Part shown: positions 18,804 to 28,323 of the stretch, one piece after another | Numbering within the stretch: the stretch's first letter is position 1 | How the letters are laid out: each line of letters opens with the position of its first letter | NCBI GenBank assembly: GCA_030733815.1 | Contig: JAUZQE010000019.1 | Coordinates: forward strand, 1 to 60,695 | DNA length: 60,695 bases | Direction: 5' to 3' | Origin: Yanghanlia caeni | GTDB taxonomy: Bacteria > Pseudomonadota > Gammaproteobacteria > Burkholderiales > Burkholderiaceae_B | Translations under genes and position numbers: made by a program | The notes under the pieces: model-generated | Databases searched by the model: none | Told to the model about the DNA's origin: nothing | Seen by the model: only the letters and a program-made list of their open reading frames with translations

Positions 18804-19382
18804 ATGGCATTTACGCTTCCTCCGCTTCCGTACGAAATGAACGCGCTCGAGCCGCACATTTCGAAGGAAACGCTTGAATACCACTACGGCAAGCACCACC
18901 AGACATACGTCACCAACCTGAACAACCTGATTGCCGGCACCGAGTTCGAATCGGCATCGCTGGAAGAGATCGTACGCAAATCTTCGGGCGGCCTGTTCAA
19001 CAACGCCGCCCAGGTCTGGAACCACACGTTCTACTGGAACTGCCTGTCGCCCAATGGTGGCGGCCAGCCTGAAGGTGCGCTGGCGCAAGCCATCAACGCC
19101 AAGTGGGGCAGCTTCGACGCGTTCAAGGAAGAGTTCAACAAGCAGGCCGCCGGCAATTTCGGCTCGGGCTGGACCTGGCTGGTGAAGAAGGCAGACGGTT
19201 CGGTCGATATCGTCAACACCAGCAATGCTGCAACGCCGCTCACGACCGACGATGTGCCGCTGCTCACCTGTGACGTCTGGGAGCACGCCTACTATATCGA
19301 CTACCGCAACGCGCGCCCCAAGTATCTCGAGAGCTTCTGGAATCTCGTGAACTGGCAGTTTGTAGCGCAGAACTTCGCCTGA
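18804..19382 (+). CDS. sodB: iron superoxide dismutase
   Basis: A 192-residue cytoplasmic enzyme converting superoxide to peroxide and oxygen. The metal ligands are visible as His27, His74, Asp157 and His161. Gln70 in [11 protein letters not shown] points to the iron rather than the manganese form. Length equals that of E. coli SodB. It is preceded by a 120-bp gap after xseA and likely has its own promoter; a GGTAAAGAAC stretch supplies a weak ribosome-binding site. Confidence 0.96.
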   Translation: MAFTLPPLPYEMNALEPHISKETLEYHYGKHHQTYVTNLNNLIAGTEFESASLEEIVRKSSGGLFNNAAQVWNHTFYWNCLSPNGGGQPEGALAQAINAKWGSFDAFKEEFNKQAAGNFGSGWTWLVKKADGSVDIVNTSNAATPLTTDDVPLLTCDVWEHAYYIDYRNARPKYLESFWNLVNWQFVAQNFA

Positions 19383-19392
19383 CGTTGAGCAG

Positions 19393-19415
19393 GGGGGCGC
19401 AATGCGGCCGCCCCC
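19393..19415. terminator. GC-rich hairpin between convergent sodB and DUF192 gene
   Basis: GGGGGCG and CGCCCCC pair around a 9-base loop, 10 bases past the sodB stop. There is no T-run, so termination strength is uncertain. Confidence 0.4.
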
Positions 19416-19429
19416 GTGCCGCGCTCGTT

Positions 19430-19951
19430 TCAGCGCTGCCGTAGGCGAGGCAAGCCGGTAACGGCCGTTCCCGGGCCTGCTCCATTGCGCGCAAACCACC
19501 CCTGGTTCACTTCCAGGGCGTAACGCACGGGTGCAATGGCGCAGTGCGCATCGAGCGAATACGGCGCCATGTCGGCGAGGTTCACAATGACGCCGTCGGA
19601 GTCGATGAATGCGATCGTGAGGGGCAGCGGGGTGTTCTTCATCCAGAAGCACGGCTGGAACGGGTCAGCAAACAGAAAGAGCATGCCTTCGTCGCGCCCC
19701 AGATGTTCGCGAAACATGAGGCCGCGCTGGTGGCTTTTTGCATCGATTGCCACTTCGGCCACCAGGGCGCGGCCGTTGATTTCGAGCCGGATGCGAGGCA
19801 GGTCGGTCTGAGCCGATTGTTCAGGGGCGGCGGACGTTTGAGCGGTAGCCGCCAGCGGCACGGCGGCCTGCATGACGAGCAGCGTACAGAACGCTGCCGC
19901 CAAAAAAAATTCAGGGCGATGACGCCCTGAAGATGAGTAGAATCCAAACAT
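19430..19951 (-). CDS. DUF192 family exported protein
   Basis: A 173-residue protein with an N-terminal signal-like hydrophobic segment (about residues 14-36, ending ATAQT) and a DUF192 domain. Characteristic motifs are the QRGLMFRE (residues ~74-81), the MLFLF segment, and FWMKNTPLPLTIAFID (~101-116). It probably acts in the periplasm. The family's biochemical role is not established. It converges on sodB and is divergent in spacing from nothing obvious; the csp gene ends 48 bases upstream on the same strand. Confidence 0.85.
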   Translation of the reverse strand: MFGFYSSSGRHRPEFFLAAAFCTLLVMQAAVPLAATAQTSAAPEQSAQTDLPRIRLEINGRALVAEVAIDAKSHQRGLMFREHLGRDEGMLFLFADPFQPCFWMKNTPLPLTIAFIDSDGVIVNLADMAPYSLDAHCAIAPVRYALEVNQGWFARNGAGPGTAVTGLPRLRQR

Positions 19952-19999
19952 CGGCTGTACTGCTTTGGAGGAGAACCGGAACCCGGTGCAGCAGAGAGG

Positions 20000-20245
20000 T
20001 TAGGCCGCAGTGATGTTCAATGCTTGCTTGCCTTTCGGGCCTTGGGCAATTTCAAACTCGACCTTCTGGCCTTCTTTGAGTGTCTTGAAGCCGTTCATCT
20101 GGATGGAGGAGAAATGCGCAAAGAGGTCTTCGCCCCCATTGTCGGGGGTAATGAAGCCAAACCCTTTGGCGTCGTTGAACCACTTGACGGTTCCGGTCAG
20201 CTTTTGAGGATCCCCAGGCACGGAGGTTGCGGTTAAATCAGACAT
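20000..20245 (-). CDS. cold-shock-domain protein
   Basis: An 81-residue single-OB-fold RNA/DNA chaperone. The RNP1 motif KGFGFITPD (residues ~27-35) and RNP2 motif DLFAHFS (~40-46) are intact. It carries an extra ~14 residues before the usual start (TGTVKWFND), so it is slightly longer than E. coli CspA. The 165-bp region to the divergent clpS gene would hold its leader. Whether it is cold-induced cannot be read from the sequence; many paralogues are constitutive. Confidence 0.92.
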   Translation of the reverse strand: MSDLTATSVPGDPQKLTGTVKWFNDAKGFGFITPDNGGEDLFAHFSSIQMNGFKTLKEGQKVEFEIAQGPKGKQALNITAA

Positions 20246-20410
20246 GCGGACTGCCCTCTACTTTGGTGTGTTAGATTGATACCTGACTACAGGGGTAAGC
20301 TTTCGCCTATGGATTCTGGCATGCAACAATTACTTCAGAGCACTCAGAATCAGCTCATGATGCGCAATTAGCGCAAGCTGCGTCAACTATCGGAAACACT
20401 AGTATCTGTC

Positions 20411-20737
20411 ATGGGCATACAGGTAGAACGAGCACACGATACCGTGACTGAGCGCAAACCGGGCAAGGTTGCGCCACCCCCCATGTACCAGGTGGTACTT
20501 CTGAACGACGACTACACCCCCATGGATTTCGTGGTGATCGTGGTTCAGCACGTCTTTGGAAAATCGCTCGAGGAAGCGTCGCGTATCATGCTTCGCGTGC
20601 ACCACGAGGGGCGCGGCGTGGTGGGGGTTTATACCCGTGACATCGCGGCCACGCGTGTCGAGTCAGTAATCCAGCTTGCGCGCATGAATCAGCATCCGTT
20701 GCAGTGCATCATGGAGCCCGTGCCCCCGGCAGAGTGA
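20411..20737 (+). CDS. clpS: ATP-dependent Clp protease adaptor ClpS
   Basis: A 108-residue adaptor that recognises N-degron substrates and delivers them to ClpA. The conserved [17 protein letters not shown] stretch (residues ~26-42) forms the N-end residue pocket, and [10 protein letters not shown] follows (~63-72). It lies 283 bases upstream of clpA on the same strand, the standard order. The gap between them holds no gene I can support. Confidence 0.96.
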   Translation: MGIQVERAHDTVTERKPGKVAPPPMYQVVLLNDDYTPMDFVVIVVQHVFGKSLEEASRIMLRVHHEGRGVVGVYTRDIAATRVESVIQLARMNQHPLQCIMEPVPPAE

Positions 20738-21020
20738 ACCTGCAGGTTTACCCCCACGCACACCCGATTCGGCTCACATTTTCGCACCCCTGGCAAGTGT
20801 CTTGCTTGAAGGGTGGCAGCGGCGACTGCGAACGCTTTGTTACGTTTTTTGTCGTGGCGCACATTCGCAAAACTGCGGGTATAGTAAAGTCAATCTACGA
20901 CGTCGCAACACGGTGTCAAAGCTAACATTCATGGCGATACGCAAGCTCGATTTAGTCATAGAATAAGAACAGGGATTTGTCGAATTTGTTTGTCCCGCTC
21001 CGATATGCAATGGAGGTAGC

Positions 21021-23339
21021 GTGATCTCCGAAGAACTTGAAGTCAGCCTGCACATGGCGTTTGTAGAAGCCCGCACGGCGCGACACGAATTTATTACCGT
21101 AGAGCACTTGCTGCTTTCCTTGCTCGATAATGCCGCGGCTGTGGAAGTGTTGCGGGCATGTTCCGCCAACCTCGATGCCCTGCGTCAGGATCTGCGCAAA
21201 TTCATCGCCGAAAACACACCGGTCTTTCCCGGTGACGAAGACGTCGACACGCAGCCTACACTGGGCTTTCAGCGCGTCATACAGCGCGCCATCATGCACG
21301 TATCGTCGGACAACTCGAACAAGAACATGGTCACGGGTGCAAATGTGCTGGTGGCCATGTATGGTGAAAAAGATTCTCATGCGGTCTATTTCTTGCAGCA
21401 GCAGGGTGTAACGCGTCTCGATGTCGTGAACTACCTGTCGCACGGCATCACCAAGACGCCCGAAGAACAGCCGGCAGAACCCCCGAAGGCACAGCAAGTG
21501 GAAGAAGCGAAATCCGATCAGCAAAAGTCGCCACTCGAGCTTTACGCCACCGACTTGAATGCCGAGGCTCGCCAGGGGCGCATCGATCCGCTCATCGGCC
21601 GCGAACACGAGGTCGAGCGGGTGATCCAGGTCTTGTGCCGCCGGCGCAAGAACAACCCCTTGCTGGTGGGCGAGGCCGGCGTCGGCAAGACTGCAATTGC
21701 CGAGGGCCTGGCATGGCGTATCACGCGCGGCGACGTGCCCGAAATTCTGGCCGACGCCCAGGTGTACGCGCTCGACATGGGTGCGTTGCTGGCCGGTACC
21801 AAATATCGCGGTGATTTTGAACAACGTCTCAAGGCCGTGCTCAAATGCCTGAAAGACAACACGAACGCCGTGCTGTTCATCGACGAGATCCACACACTCA
21901 TTGGTGCGGGTTCCGCCTCGGGCGGCACGCTCGATGCATCGAACCTGCTCAAACCGGCGCTGTCGTCGGGGCAGCTCAAATGCATGGGGGCCACCACCTA
22001 TAACGAGTACCGCGGCATCTTTGAAAAAGATCACGCGCTGTCGCGTCGCTTCCAGAAGATCGACGTAGCCGAACCCACGGTTGAGCAAACCATCCAGATT
22101 TTGCGCGGCCTGAAATCGCATTTCGAAGCGCATCACGGCGTTCGGTACTCGGCGGCGGCCATCACCGCGGCTGCGCAGCTCGCAGCGCGCCACATCAACG
22201 ACCGCTTCCTGCCCGACAAGGCCATCGACGTCATCGACGAAGCCGGCGCGGCCCAGCGGCTGCTGCCCCAGTCGCGGCGCAAGAAGGTCATCGGCAAACC
22301 CGAGATCCAGGCCACGGTGGCCAAGATCGCGCGCATTCCGCCGCAAAGCGTCTCTACCGACGATCGCAACAAGCTCGCCACGCTCGAGCGCGACCTGAAA
22401 ACCGTCGTGTTCGGTCAGGATCCGGCCATCGAGGCCCTTGCCGCGGCCATCAAGATGGCGCGCTCCGGTCTGGGCCGCCCCGACAAGCCCATCGGCTCGT
22501 TCCTGTTTTCCGGGCCCACGGGCGTGGGTAAAACCGAAGTGGCCCGTCAGCTTGCCTTTGTGCTGGGCGTCGAGCTGCTGCGCTTCGACATGTCGGAATA
22601 CATGGAACGCCACACGGTGTCGCGACTCATCGGCGCGCCTCCCGGCTATGTCGGGTTCGACCAGGGCGGGCTGCTCACCGAGGCCATTTCCAAGCAGCCG
22701 CACTGCGTGCTGCTGCTCGATGAAATCGAAAAGGCGCACCCGGATGTCTTCAACATCCTGCTGCAGGTCATGGACCACGGCACGCTTACCGACAACAACG
22801 GCCGCAAGTCCGACTTCCGCAACGTCATTCTGGTAATGACGACCAACGCCGGTGCCGAGGCGCTGAACCGCAATACCATCGGCTTTGCGGCACCCGCCAC
22901 GGCGGGCGACGAAATGGCCGAGATCAAGCGCATGTTCACGCCCGAGTTCCGCAACCGGCTCGACGCCATCATTGGCTTTACGCCGCTGTCGCGCGACGTC
23001 ATTCTGCGCGTGGTCGACAAGTTCCTCATGCAGCTCGAAGACCAGCTGCACGAAAAGCGCGTCGACGTCACGTTCACCGATGCCCTGCGCGAACACCTGG
23101 CCAAAGAAGGGTTCGACCCCACCATGGGTGCGCGCCCCATGCAGCGGCTCATACAAGACACGATTCGTCGTGCCCTGGCCGATGAACTGCTCTTCGGGCG
23201 CCTGGTCGACGGTGGCCATGTTGAAGTCGGCATCGACGAACATGGCACGGTTCGGCTCACGTTCCCCGAAAATGGCAAGGGAGACGGCCGTGGTCGCGAT
23301 CCCTCACCGTCGCGTCCGGAACCTGAACTGGTCGATTGA
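21021..23339 (+). CDS. clpA: ATP-dependent Clp protease ATP-binding subunit ClpA
   Basis: A 772-residue AAA+ unfoldase that feeds substrates into ClpP. An N-domain (residues 1-~140) binds ClpS. The first Walker A is GEAGVGKT (~215-222) with Walker B LFIDEIHTL; the second is GPTGVGKT (~499-506) with VLLLDEIEKAHPD. The ClpP-docking loop and C-terminal D2 domain are present. The start codon GTG/ATG choice is settled by GGAGG before 21021. clpP and clpX lie 29 kb away in the same window. The stop overlaps the pqiA start. Confidence 0.96.
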   Translation: MISEELEVSLHMAFVEARTARHEFITVEHLLLSLLDNAAAVEVLRACSANLDALRQDLRKFIAENTPVFPGDEDVDTQPTLGFQRVIQRAIMHVSSDNSNKNMVTGANVLVAMYGEKDSHAVYFLQQQGVTRLDVVNYLSHGITKTPEEQPAEPPKAQQVEEAKSDQQKSPLELYATDLNAEARQGRIDPLIGREHEVERVIQVLCRRRKNNPLLVGEAGVGKTAIAEGLAWRITRGDVPEILADAQVYALDMGALLAGTKYRGDFEQRLKAVLKCLKDNTNAVLFIDEIHTLIGAGSASGGTLDASNLLKPALSSGQLKCMGATTYNEYRGIFEKDHALSRRFQKIDVAEPTVEQTIQILRGLKSHFEAHHGVRYSAAAITAAAQLAARHINDRFLPDKAIDVIDEAGAAQRLLPQSRRKKVIGKPEIQATVAKIARIPPQSVSTDDRNKLATLERDLKTVVFGQDPAIEALAAAIKMARSGLGRPDKPIGSFLFSGPTGVGKTEVARQLAFVLGVELLRFDMSEYMERHTVSRLIGAPPGYVGFDQGGLLTEAISKQPHCVLLLDEIEKAHPDVFNILLQVMDHGTLTDNNGRKSDFRNVILVMTTNAGAEALNRNTIGFAAPATAGDEMAEIKRMFTPEFRNRLDAIIGFTPLSRDVILRVVDKFLMQLEDQLHEKRVDVTFTDALREHLAKEGFDPTMGARPMQRLIQDTIRRALADELLFGRLVDGGHVEVGIDEHGTVRLTFPENGKGDGRGRDPSPSRPEPELVD

Positions 23340-24583
23340 TGCAACCCGGCGCGCTGCTGGCCTGCCGGAACTGTGACACGATCCATGCCGCTGCGGTCAT
23401 CGAACCGGGCGGTATGGCTACCTGCTCGTGCTGCGGCTACGTACTATTAAGGCGTAGCCGCTTTTCGTTGCGCTTCTGGCACGCGTTCACGCTCACGGCG
23501 CTGGTGGTGTTTCTCATTGCCAACCTGTTTCCGCTGGCGCGGCTCAGCATGTTGGGCAAGAGCCTCGACGCCACATTCGTGGGGGCGCTGTGGCTTACGT
23601 GGCAGCAGGGTCACCACGCGCTGTCGATCATGACCGGCCTTACGGGCTTCTGGTTTCCGCTTACCCAGATCTGCTTTCTGTTCTGGGCGCTGGGCTGCCT
23701 GCGCAAGGGGCGTTTGCCGCCCGATTTTGCGCTGGCCATGCGCATTTACCATCTGGCGTTGCCCTGGAGCATGGTACCGGTACTGATGTTGGGCATCATT
23801 GTCGCAATCGTGAAGTTCTCGGATCTGGCCGCGCTGATACCGGGCGCCGGGCTCTGGGCTTTCGGGGTACTGACCTTCATGCTGACGGCCCTATCCCGGC
23901 TGGATTCCCGACGTCTGTGGCATTACGCGGAAGACGCCGGCCTTGCTCCTGCGACACGAAGCACCACGCGGGCACCGGAAGACCTCACGGGCTGCGAGGT
24001 GTGCGGCCACGTCCAGGAAGTCGTGCCGCAGGCCGACGAAACATGCGAGCGCTGTGGCAGCCTTCTGCACAAGCGCAAGCCCGACATGGGCGCGCGCGTT
24101 TGGGCGCTGCTGATCGCCGCAACGGCCGCCTATATTCCCGCCAACGTGTTGCCCATGATGGAGATTCGCAGCACGATGGGCGCGAGCGCACACACCATAC
24201 TGGGTGGCGTGATCGAACTGTGGCAGCTGGGTTCGTGGGACCTGGCCGTGATCGTGTTCGTGGCAAGCGTGGTGGTGCCCATCACCAAGCTCATTGCACT
24301 GGCGGTGCTGATGCTGGGGCGGCGCTGGCGCGGCTGGCGCGTGCAGCGGCAGCGCACCCGCCTGTACGAGATGCTCGAATTCATCGGGCAGTGGTCGATG
24401 CTCGACGTGTTTGTCGTGATTCTCATGACCGCCATGGCGAATTTTCCGGGGCTGTCGCAGATCATTGCCGGGCCTGCGGCCGCCAGTTTCGGCCTGGTGG
24501 TCGTGCTGACCATGCTTGCAGCCATGAGCTATGATCCTCGAATCGGCTGGGACAGGGGCCGTCGAGCCGCATCGGAACACTAA
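23339..24583 (+). CDS. pqiA: paraquat-inducible protein A, PqiA-type membrane protein
   Basis: A 414-residue inner-membrane protein made of two repeats, each with a cysteine zinc-ribbon (CRNC...CSCC near 9-33; CEVC...CERC near 218-240) and four membrane helices. The ATG shares one base with the clpA stop (TGATG). PqiA partners PqiB and PqiC in an MCE-type lipid transport bridge between the two membranes; that role is known for E. coli. The order pqiA-pqiB-pqiC is kept here. Confidence 0.92.
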   Translation: MQPGALLACRNCDTIHAAAVIEPGGMATCSCCGYVLLRRSRFSLRFWHAFTLTALVVFLIANLFPLARLSMLGKSLDATFVGALWLTWQQGHHALSIMTGLTGFWFPLTQICFLFWALGCLRKGRLPPDFALAMRIYHLALPWSMVPVLMLGIIVAIVKFSDLAALIPGAGLWAFGVLTFMLTALSRLDSRRLWHYAEDAGLAPATRSTTRAPEDLTGCEVCGHVQEVVPQADETCERCGSLLHKRKPDMGARVWALLIAATAAYIPANVLPMMEIRSTMGASAHTILGGVIELWQLGSWDLAVIVFVASVVVPITKLIALAVLMLGRRWRGWRVQRQRTRLYEMLEFIGQWSMLDVFVVILMTAMANFPGLSQIIAGPAAASFGLVVVLTMLAAMSYDPRIGWDRGRRAASEH

Positions 24584-24586
24584 TCA

Positions 24587-26266
24587 ATGGCAGAACAGCA
24601 AGAAGACAACACGGGCGGGAAGGAGACGACGCCAACCCGAAGCACCGGAACCACGCCCTTGCCGCCGCCCAATGTGCGCCCGCGCAAGGAACAACGATTT
24701 TCATGGATCTGGCTGGTGCCGCTGCTGGCAGTGGCCATGGGTGCGGGGCTGTTGCTGCGCGACTGGATGAATACCGGTCCCACCATTACCATCGCGTTCG
24801 AGTCGGCCGAAGGTATCGAGGTGGGCCAGACCCGGGTGCGCTACCGCGATGTCGCCATTGGCACTGTCACCGACGTGCGTGTCGATCATGAGCGCGGCAA
24901 GGTGCTTGTTTCCGCGCAACTGCACCGCGACGGCGCCGAATACATCACCCAGCCCGACTCGCGTTTCTGGGTCGTGCGGCCACGCCTGGGCGTCAGCGGC
25001 ATATCCGGGTTGGGCACGCTGCTTTCCGGCGTGTACATTGCCGTCGATACGCCGCGCACGCAGGGCGAAAAACAAAAGGCCTATGAATTCGAAGGCCTGG
25101 AGCAGCCACCCGAGATCACCAGCGAACGGCCGGGCACCCGCTACATGCTCAAGGCCGAAGATCTGGGGTCGCTCGATATCGGTTCTCCCGTGTATTACCG
25201 GCGCATTCAGGTGGGCCAGGTCATTGCCTATTCGCTCGACGAAAGCGGCCGTGCCGTGAACATACAGATCTTCATCGACGCGCCTCACGATCGCCATGTC
25301 ACGGCCGACGCCAGGTTCTGGAATGCCAGCGGCATCAACTTCAATCTCGATGCCGACGGTGTGTCGATCCAGACAGGCTCGCTGGCATCGGTACTGGCCG
25401 GGGGGGTGGCGTTCGCACCGGCCGACGAGCTCGACGTCAAGCCGGCCGAAGCCGATGCCGTGTTCACTCTCCATGAGAATCAGGTGCAGGCCATGGCCGA
25501 CCCCGACGGTGAGCCGATTCTCATCGAGTTTCACTTCCACCAGTCGGTACGCGGGCTCAAGGTGGGCTCGCCCGTCGATTTCCGTGGCCTGGAGTTGGGC
25601 AACATCATCGATATCGACATAGAGTTCGATCGCGAGCGGCGCCAGTTCTTCGCGCTCGTGCGTGCGCGCATCTATCCGCTGCGCTTCGGGCCGTTGTTCG
25701 ATCGCATCATGGAAGTCGATAGCGACCCGCACGTCGCACGCGCACGCTTCCTGGAAGGCATGGTGGCGCGCGGCCTGCGCGCCCAGATGCGGGCCGCCAA
25801 TCTGCTGACCGGCCAGCAGTATGTTGCGCTGGACTTTTTCAAGAACGAACGCGAGGTCGAATTCGACGGTACGGCTTACCCGCCCGTGCTGCCCACCATT
25901 GCCGGCGACTTTGACCGGCTGCAGCAGCAGATCAGCAGCATCGTGCGCAAGGTTGATGCGCTGCCAATTGACGAACTGGTTTCAGACCTGCGTGCCACGC
26001 TGCAGGCCGCAACTGCGGCGCTCACGAGCGTGGATGACTCGGTGACACCCGAGCTCAAGGCCACGTTGGTCGCGGTACGCAAGACGCTGGCCAAAGTGGA
26101 TGGTTTCGTGTCAGAGGGTGCATCGACCGCCGGCGGGCTGGAAGGCACCATGCGTGAACTGAGCGCGGCGGCCCGTGCGCTGCGTTCGCTGGCCGATTAT
26201 CTGCAGACGCAACCGGGCTCATTGATTCGAGGCCCCGCGCGCGACCGTATCGAGGTGGAACCATGA
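24587..26266 (+). CDS. pqiB: MCE-domain intermembrane transport protein PqiB
   Basis: A 559-residue protein with a ~40-residue cytoplasmic N-terminus, one membrane helix (about 38-60, WIWLVPLLAVAMGAGLLL), and three periplasmic MCE domains. The recurring GLEVG/GxEVGxVxxV-like repeats start near residues 68, 190 and 320. The C-terminal ~100 residues are alpha-helical, consistent with the needle-like tube of PqiB. It starts three bases after pqiA and overlaps pqiC by four bases (ATGA). Confidence 0.92.
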   Translation: MAEQQEDNTGGKETTPTRSTGTTPLPPPNVRPRKEQRFSWIWLVPLLAVAMGAGLLLRDWMNTGPTITIAFESAEGIEVGQTRVRYRDVAIGTVTDVRVDHERGKVLVSAQLHRDGAEYITQPDSRFWVVRPRLGVSGISGLGTLLSGVYIAVDTPRTQGEKQKAYEFEGLEQPPEITSERPGTRYMLKAEDLGSLDIGSPVYYRRIQVGQVIAYSLDESGRAVNIQIFIDAPHDRHVTADARFWNASGINFNLDADGVSIQTGSLASVLAGGVAFAPADELDVKPAEADAVFTLHENQVQAMADPDGEPILIEFHFHQSVRGLKVGSPVDFRGLELGNIIDIDIEFDRERRQFFALVRARIYPLRFGPLFDRIMEVDSDPHVARARFLEGMVARGLRAQMRAANLLTGQQYVALDFFKNEREVEFDGTAYPPVLPTIAGDFDRLQQQISSIVRKVDALPIDELVSDLRATLQAATAALTSVDDSVTPELKATLVAVRKTLAKVDGFVSEGASTAGGLEGTMRELSAAARALRSLADYLQTQPGSLIRGPARDRIEVEP

Positions 26267-26919
26267 AGCTGAAAGGGGCCCTGGTAGCAGTCACCGTGGC
26301 GTTGGCAGGCTGCGCGTCGACGGCGCCGCATTACTATTCACTGCAAGCCATTGAAGATTCGCCGCCGGCGGCGCCCGTGCAGGGCGCCTATGCCATCAGC
26401 GTGCAGCCGGTCGTTATACCGCAACAGGTGGCGCGCCCCCAGGTTGTCGTGCGCATGGCGCCGGGCAGTGAAGTGGTGCCGCTCGCCTCAGCCCTTTGGG
26501 TCGGGCCGCTCGAAGATCAGATCCGCCTCAGCCTTGCGGCTGAACTCACCCGGCGCCTGGGCGTGCTCGATGTCGGTTCCGCGCGCATCGATAATAATTT
26601 GCCGGTGTGGCAGATCTACGTCGACGTGCAGCGATTCGATGCGGTATATGGCCAGCAGGTGCAGCAGGAGATCGTGTGGCGCATGGTACCGCAGGGCATA
26701 CCGGGCAAGCCGGCCCCCCGGGTATGTGCCGCCCAGGCGGCGCTTCCCGTTCAACAGGGCATGGGTGCCCTGGTCGAAGGCCATCGCCAGGCTCTCGCAG
26801 GCATCGCCCAGGCCATGACGCGGGCTCTTGAAACCGGCGCAAAAAAAGGTAGAGGCGCCTTGAACGATGGGGTCGCGGCGCTACCGGACGGCGTGCATTT
26901 TCGCGGCTGCACGGGCTGA
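26263..26919 (+). CDS. pqiC: outer-membrane lipoprotein PqiC (ABC-type transport auxiliary)
   Basis: A 218-residue lipoprotein. The signal peptide ends in the lipobox LAGC with Cys17 as the lipidated residue. The mature part matches the YmbA/PqiC auxiliary family, including the YYSL motif just after the lipobox (residues ~24-27) and the DVQRFDA stretch. The last ~25 residues after GAKKGRG are atypical and may be an extension. It should cap the PqiB tube at the outer membrane. Confidence 0.87.
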   Translation: MKLKGALVAVTVALAGCASTAPHYYSLQAIEDSPPAAPVQGAYAISVQPVVIPQQVARPQVVVRMAPGSEVVPLASALWVGPLEDQIRLSLAAELTRRLGVLDVGSARIDNNLPVWQIYVDVQRFDAVYGQQVQQEIVWRMVPQGIPGKPAPRVCAAQAALPVQQGMGALVEGHRQALAGIAQAMTRALETGAKKGRGALNDGVAALPDGVHFRGCTG

Positions 26920-26941
26920 GCCCGCACCAGCACTTACATCA

Positions 26942-26971
26942 GGCTATACCAGATCAAGAAAAGGTGTAGCC
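26942..26971 (+). other. imperfect hairpin between pqiC and livJ
   Basis: GGCTATACC and GGTGTAGCC pair over nine bases (one G-T) around a 12-base loop, followed by AGAATTTATTATAG. It could end the pqi transcript or be an operator for the liv operon. Confidence 0.35.
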
Positions 26972-27088
26972 AGAATTTATTATAGGGTTACAACCAATTA
27001 AATGACGGTTGAACGTCTGTTGTAATGCTGTTGCAACTCGGTGTCGGTCTTTTCCGTCATCGCCTTCATTCAACACACGGAGACAGTC

Positions 27089-28243
27089 ATGCAGTCCAGA
27101 ACCGGTTTCAAGCTGTTGGCCGCCACGGCCGCAACCCTGGCCGCCTTTGCCGTTACCCCGGCTGCGGCGGAACAAGTCGTCAAACTGGGCTTCGCGGCGC
27201 CTCTTACCGGCCCGCAATCGCACTATGGCGAAGACATGAAGAACGGCCTTACCCTCGCGCTGGAAGAGGCCAACGCACAGAAGATCCAGCTCGACGGCAA
27301 AACCGCAAAATTCGAGCTGATCAGCCGCGACGACCAGGCCGATCCGCGTACCGCCGTACAGGTCGCGCAGCAGATTGTCGATGAAGGCGTGCAGGGCGTG
27401 CTGGGCCACTTCAATTCGGGCACGACCATTCCGGCCTCCAGCGTGTATCACGATGCCGGCCTGCCGCAGATCGCCATGGCCACATCTCCGGAATACACCG
27501 AGCAGGGCTTCAACACCACCTTCCGCATGATGACCAGCGACACGCAGCAGGGCGCGGCCGCCGGCGAATTCATCGTCAAGGATCTGGGCGGCAAGAACAT
27601 TGCGCTCATCGACGACCGCACCGCGTATGGCCAGGGGCTGACCGATCAGGTCGCCAAGGCGGTCGAGGCGCATGGCGGCACCATCGTGGCCCGTGAGTAC
27701 ACCACTGACAAGGCTAACGACTTCACCGCCATTCTCACGAACATCAAGGCCAAGAACCCCGACGTAGTCTTCTTCGGCGGGCTCGATGCGCAGTCCGGCC
27801 CCATGCGTCGCCAGATGGTCACGCTGGGCATCGAGGCGCCGCTTGTTTCCGGCGAAATGACCCGCAGCGAAACCTTCCTCAAGCTGGCTGGCGATGCCGC
27901 CGAAGGCACCTATGCGTCACTTGCCGGTGTGCCGCTGCAGCAAATGGCTGCGGGCACCAAGTTCGAAGAGGCCTACAAGGCGCGCTTCAACACGAATCCC
28001 GGTGTCTATGCACCCTACGCTTACGACGGTGCATGGAACATGGTCATGGCCATGAAGGAAGCCGGTTCCTCCAAGCCGGAAGCCTATCTGCCCAAGCTCG
28101 CGTCGCTGCAGCGCTCCGGCGCCACCAGCGAAAGCATTGCCTACGACGAAAAGGGCGACCTGAAAGAAATCTCGGTCACCATTTACCAGGTCAAGGGTGG
28201 CAAGTGGGAAATGGTCAAGACCATGGTCAGCCAGGCCAACTGA
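27089..28243 (+). CDS. livJ: branched-chain amino acid ABC transporter, periplasmic binding protein
   Basis: A 384-residue exported protein. A signal peptide ends at about residue 31 (PAAAEQ). The mature protein is a type I periplasmic binding fold of the Leu/Ile/Val family, with GFAAPLTGPQ at its start and IALIDDRTAYGQGL near the hinge. I chose the ATG at 27089 because CGGAGA lies just upstream and the result is a proper signal peptide; an earlier in-frame ATG at 27041 would spoil it. It leads a five-gene livJHMGF operon. Exact ligand preference is inferred. Confidence 0.92.
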   Translation: MQSRTGFKLLAATAATLAAFAVTPAAAEQVVKLGFAAPLTGPQSHYGEDMKNGLTLALEEANAQKIQLDGKTAKFELISRDDQADPRTAVQVAQQIVDEGVQGVLGHFNSGTTIPASSVYHDAGLPQIAMATSPEYTEQGFNTTFRMMTSDTQQGAAAGEFIVKDLGGKNIALIDDRTAYGQGLTDQVAKAVEAHGGTIVAREYTTDKANDFTAILTNIKAKNPDVVFFGGLDAQSGPMRRQMVTLGIEAPLVSGEMTRSETFLKLAGDAAEGTYASLAGVPLQQMAAGTKFEEAYKARFNTNPGVYAPYAYDGAWNMVMAMKEAGSSKPEAYLPKLASLQRSGATSESIAYDEKGDLKEISVTIYQVKGGKWEMVKTMVSQAN

Positions 28244-28323
28244 TACGGTGCACGGCGCATCGGGCCGGCGGCAGGTACGCCGGCCCGTTCCTATCCCGCA
28301 TCTTTGACTTATCCGGTTAGACC

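Noticed and set aside
20800-20830. Sigma-32 promoter before clpA
   Set aside because: A CTTGAAG-like -35 is present, but no CCCCATNT-like element follows at the right distance.
20952-23243. 763-residue open frame opposite clpA
   Set aside because: It mirrors the clpA codons on the other strand, lacks recognisable domains, and is a GC-rich shadow frame.
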